Assembly (NCBI GenBank): GCA_900550685.1
Contig: URTS01000036.1
Span: 1-15,057 of the forward strand
Reading direction: 5' to 3'
DNA length: 15,057 bases
Source of the DNA: an uncultured Oscillibacter sp.
GTDB lineage: Bacteria > Bacillota > Clostridia > Oscillospirales > Oscillospiraceae
In this document: positions 13,260 to 15,057 of the stretch, one piece after another
How positions within the stretch are numbered: position 1 is the stretch's first letter
Layout of the letters: each line of letters opens with the position of its first letter
The notes under the pieces: generated by a model
What the model saw: only the letters and a program-made list of their open reading frames with translations
What the model was told of the DNA's origin: nothing
Database searches by the model: none
Translations under genes and position numbers: made by a program

Positions 13260-14546
13260 TCAACCGTAAACGAGACGCGGCAGGAACATAACGATGGGCT
13301 CCAGATAGGTAAAGAGCATCAGGTCCAAGATCATAACGCCGATGATCGGCACAATGCCCCTGCAGATCTTGCCCAAAGTCGTCTGAGCCACGTTTGCAGC
13401 AACAAACAGGTTGACGCCCAGAGGAGGCGTAATGAAGCCGATGGCCAGGTTGATAACCATGACAATGCCGAAATGCACAGGATCGACACCCATGGCCTGC
13501 ACCACAGGCAGGAAGATCGGCGCCAGAATGATGATGGCGGCGTTTGTCTCCATGAAGCAGCCCACGAACAGCAGCAGCAGGTTGATCAGCAGCAGGATGA
13601 CGATGCGGCTGTCAGTGATGGACTGGAAGAAGGCAGCGATATGGCCGGGCACCTTCTGCATGGTCAGAATACGGCCGAAGGTGTTGGCAGTGCCCAGGAT
13701 GATCATGATGGTAGCGGTAGTCAGGGAAGCGTTGGCGAAGATGCCGACCAGATCCTTGAACTTCAGCTCCTTATACACAAAAGCACCGATAATCAGGCCG
13801 TAAGCCACGGCCACAGCGGCAGCCTCGGTAGGAGTGAAGATACCGCCATAGATGCCGCCCAGAATGATGACAGGCACCAGCAGAGCCCAGATGCCGTCCG
13901 CCAGGGAGTGACCAACGGTTCTCCAGGAGAAGGGCTGAGATTCCTTATTGATGTACTGCCGCTTGGTGCAATACCACTTGGTATAGAGCATCAGAGACAG
14001 GCCAATGATGAGGCCGGGAACAATACCGCCCAGGAACAGAGCACCCACAGATGCGCCGGTAGCCACGGAGTACATAACCATGGGGATAGAGGGCGGGATC
14101 ACAACGCCGATAGAACCTGCAGCGGCGGCGATAGCGCCGGAGTAGCCGGTATCATAGCCCTGCTTGATCATGGTGGGGATGGTCAGGCCGCCGATAGCAG
14201 CCACGGTAGCCGGGCCGGAACCGGAGATGGCAGCAAAGAACATGCAGGCCACGATGGTCACGTGGGCCAGGCCGCCGTATTTCCGGCCCAGGAATGCGTC
14301 AGCAATGTTCAGCAGACGGCGGGAAATACCGCCGGTAGCCATCAGCTCGCCGGCCAGAATAAAGAAAGGAACGGCCATCAGGGGGAAGGAGTCACAACCT
14401 GTGACCAGGGTCTGTGCCATGTAGGTCGGCTGCACAACACCGCTGCAGAAAATCGTTGCGAGGCTGGACAGGCCCAGAGAAATGCCGATAGGCACCCGCA
14501 GAACCAGACACAGAACCAAAACGCCAAAGAGTACAGCTATTGCCAT
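13260..14546 (-). CDS. dctM: TRAP transporter large permease, DctM subunit
   Basis: This is a 428-residue integral membrane protein, the ion-coupled transport channel of a tripartite TRAP uptake system. The whole chain is hydrophobic, with about 12 membrane segments. DctM hallmarks are PFFILAGELM (60-69), ISGSGPATVAAIGG (107-120), IGVVIPPSIPMVMYS (146-160) and a C-terminal PPLGVN. It is full length. The ribosome site AGGAAGGAG lies within the last codons of dctQ, and only 6 bp separate the two genes, so they are coupled. TRAP systems usually import carboxylates such as C4-dicarboxylates, sugar acids or sialic acid; the substrate is set by the binding protein, which is not in this window. Confidence 0.96.
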   Translation of the reverse strand: MAIAVLFGVLVLCLVLRVPIGISLGLSSLATIFCSGVVQPTYMAQTLVTGCDSFPLMAVPFFILAGELMATGGISRRLLNIADAFLGRKYGGLAHVTIVACMFFAAISGSGPATVAAIGGLTIPTMIKQGYDTGYSGAIAAAAGSIGVVIPPSIPMVMYSVATGASVGALFLGGIVPGLIIGLSLMLYTKWYCTKRQYINKESQPFSWRTVGHSLADGIWALLVPVIILGGIYGGIFTPTEAAAVAVAYGLIIGAFVYKELKFKDLVGIFANASLTTATIMIILGTANTFGRILTMQKVPGHIAAFFQSITDSRIVILLLINLLLLFVGCFMETNAAIIILAPIFLPVVQAMGVDPVHFGIVMVINLAIGFITPPLGVNLFVAANVAQTTLGKICRGIVPIIGVMILDLMLFTYLEPIVMFLPRLVYG

Positions 14547-14552
14547 TTTCTG

Positions 14553-15053
14553 TTACACTCCTTCCTGATGTGCTGCCCCGGACTTGATGTCCTTGACCGC
14601 AGATACGATATGCTGAATCAAACGGATTGCAGTCAAAGTCATGCCCACAACGGGAGCCATGTAGATGAACTGCATGGGAATATGCGCGCCGGTGGAGATC
14701 TGGCCGGTAGCAGCGATGCTCGAAACTACCTGAAGACCGAAATACACGGCAAAACAAGCAAAAATCAAAAAGCCGATGATGCCGAACAGGGCATAAATAG
14801 GCTGTGCTTTCTTAGGCATGATGGCGTAAACGGCATCCACACAGATGTGCTTATCCATTTTGACGCCATAGCTGATACCAATATAGATCAGCCAAATGAA
14901 CATATATCTGGACAATTCTTCTGTCCAGGACAAAGAGTTGTTGAGTGCGTAGCGGAAGAACACCTGAACGACGATGAGGATACTCATTGCCGCCAGGAGG
15001 ACGACGCACAAGATTTTTTCAATGTTTTCATCAAGAAAACGCAATACCTTCAT
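14553..15053 (-). CDS. dctQ: TRAP transporter small permease, DctQ subunit
   Basis: This 166-residue membrane protein has four predicted membrane segments (about 13-33, 50-64, 87-108 and 127-148). The conserved SLSWTEELSRYMFIW stretch (40-54) is the DctQ signature. It partners DctM and bridges it to the solute-binding protein. The chain appears complete, starting at an ATG only 4 bp from the window edge, so its ribosome site and promoter lie outside. The usual order in such operons is binding protein, small and large permease, so a dctP gene may sit just beyond the right edge. Confidence 0.94.
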   Translation of the reverse strand: MKVLRFLDENIEKILCVVLLAAMSILIVVQVFFRYALNNSLSWTEELSRYMFIWLIYIGISYGVKMDKHICVDAVYAIMPKKAQPIYALFGIIGFLIFACFAVYFGLQVVSSIAATGQISTGAHIPMQFIYMAPVVGMTLTAIRLIQHIVSAVKDIKSGAAHQEGV

Positions 15054-15057
15054 GTGG

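Noticed and set aside
1..15057. CRISPR arrays, tRNA or rRNA genes
   Set aside because: I saw no regularly spaced short direct repeats and no cloverleaf or rRNA-like sequence on either strand.

Overview
The window looks like a chromosomal segment of a gut-type Clostridia bacterium (Firmicutes; Oscillospiraceae-like by overall feel). The signs are AGGAGG-type ribosome sites, sigma-A-like promoters, S-layer-homology (SLH) surface proteins with Gram-positive signal peptides, and a TRAP transporter operon in moderately GC-rich DNA. The taxonomic guess rests on style, not on a marker gene.

Left part (1-9750, all rightward). A tyrosine recombinase (413-1261) is followed one base after its stop codon by what looks like an invertible promoter cassette. 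A perfect 19-bp inverted repeat (1262-1280 and 1527-1545) encloses a strong rho-independent terminator and a consensus-like promoter (TTGCAC-17-TAGAAT). As sequenced, the promoter points left, back into the 3' end of the recombinase gene, and the terminator blocks rightward transcription: an OFF state. Inversion would point the promoter at three closely spaced genes: an SLH-anchored metallopeptidase whose zinc site matches anthrax lethal factor (1564-2733), a five-repeat zinc-ribbon protein whose start overlaps the previous stop (2730-3815), and a 1937-residue secreted surface protein (3871-9684). That last protein has five beta-type repeat modules, an SGNH/DUF4886-type hydrolase domain, an InlB-type beta repeat and three C-terminal SLH domains. 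I read this as a phase-variable surface-protein locus with its own switch enzyme. The inversion itself is inferred, not observed.

Middle (9750-11261). A LysR-family regulator (9884-10732) with a plausible own promoter is followed, directly at its stop codon, by the C-terminal remnant of an IS256-family transposase (10733-10942) and a probable degraded IS end. A symmetrical terminator hairpin (11032-11060) separates this from the convergent operon.

Right part (11262-15053, all leftward). A catabolic operon is read right to left: TRAP small permease (DctQ), TRAP large permease (DctM), a short-chain dehydrogenase, then a zinc-dependent medium-chain dehydrogenase. The TRAP solute-binding protein is not in the window and may lie beyond the right edge. 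The layout suggests uptake of a sugar acid or polyol-type substrate followed by an oxidation/reduction pair, possibly idonate-like, but the substrate cannot be read from sequence alone. A perfect 15-bp stem sits between the two dehydrogenase genes and may tune expression of the last one.
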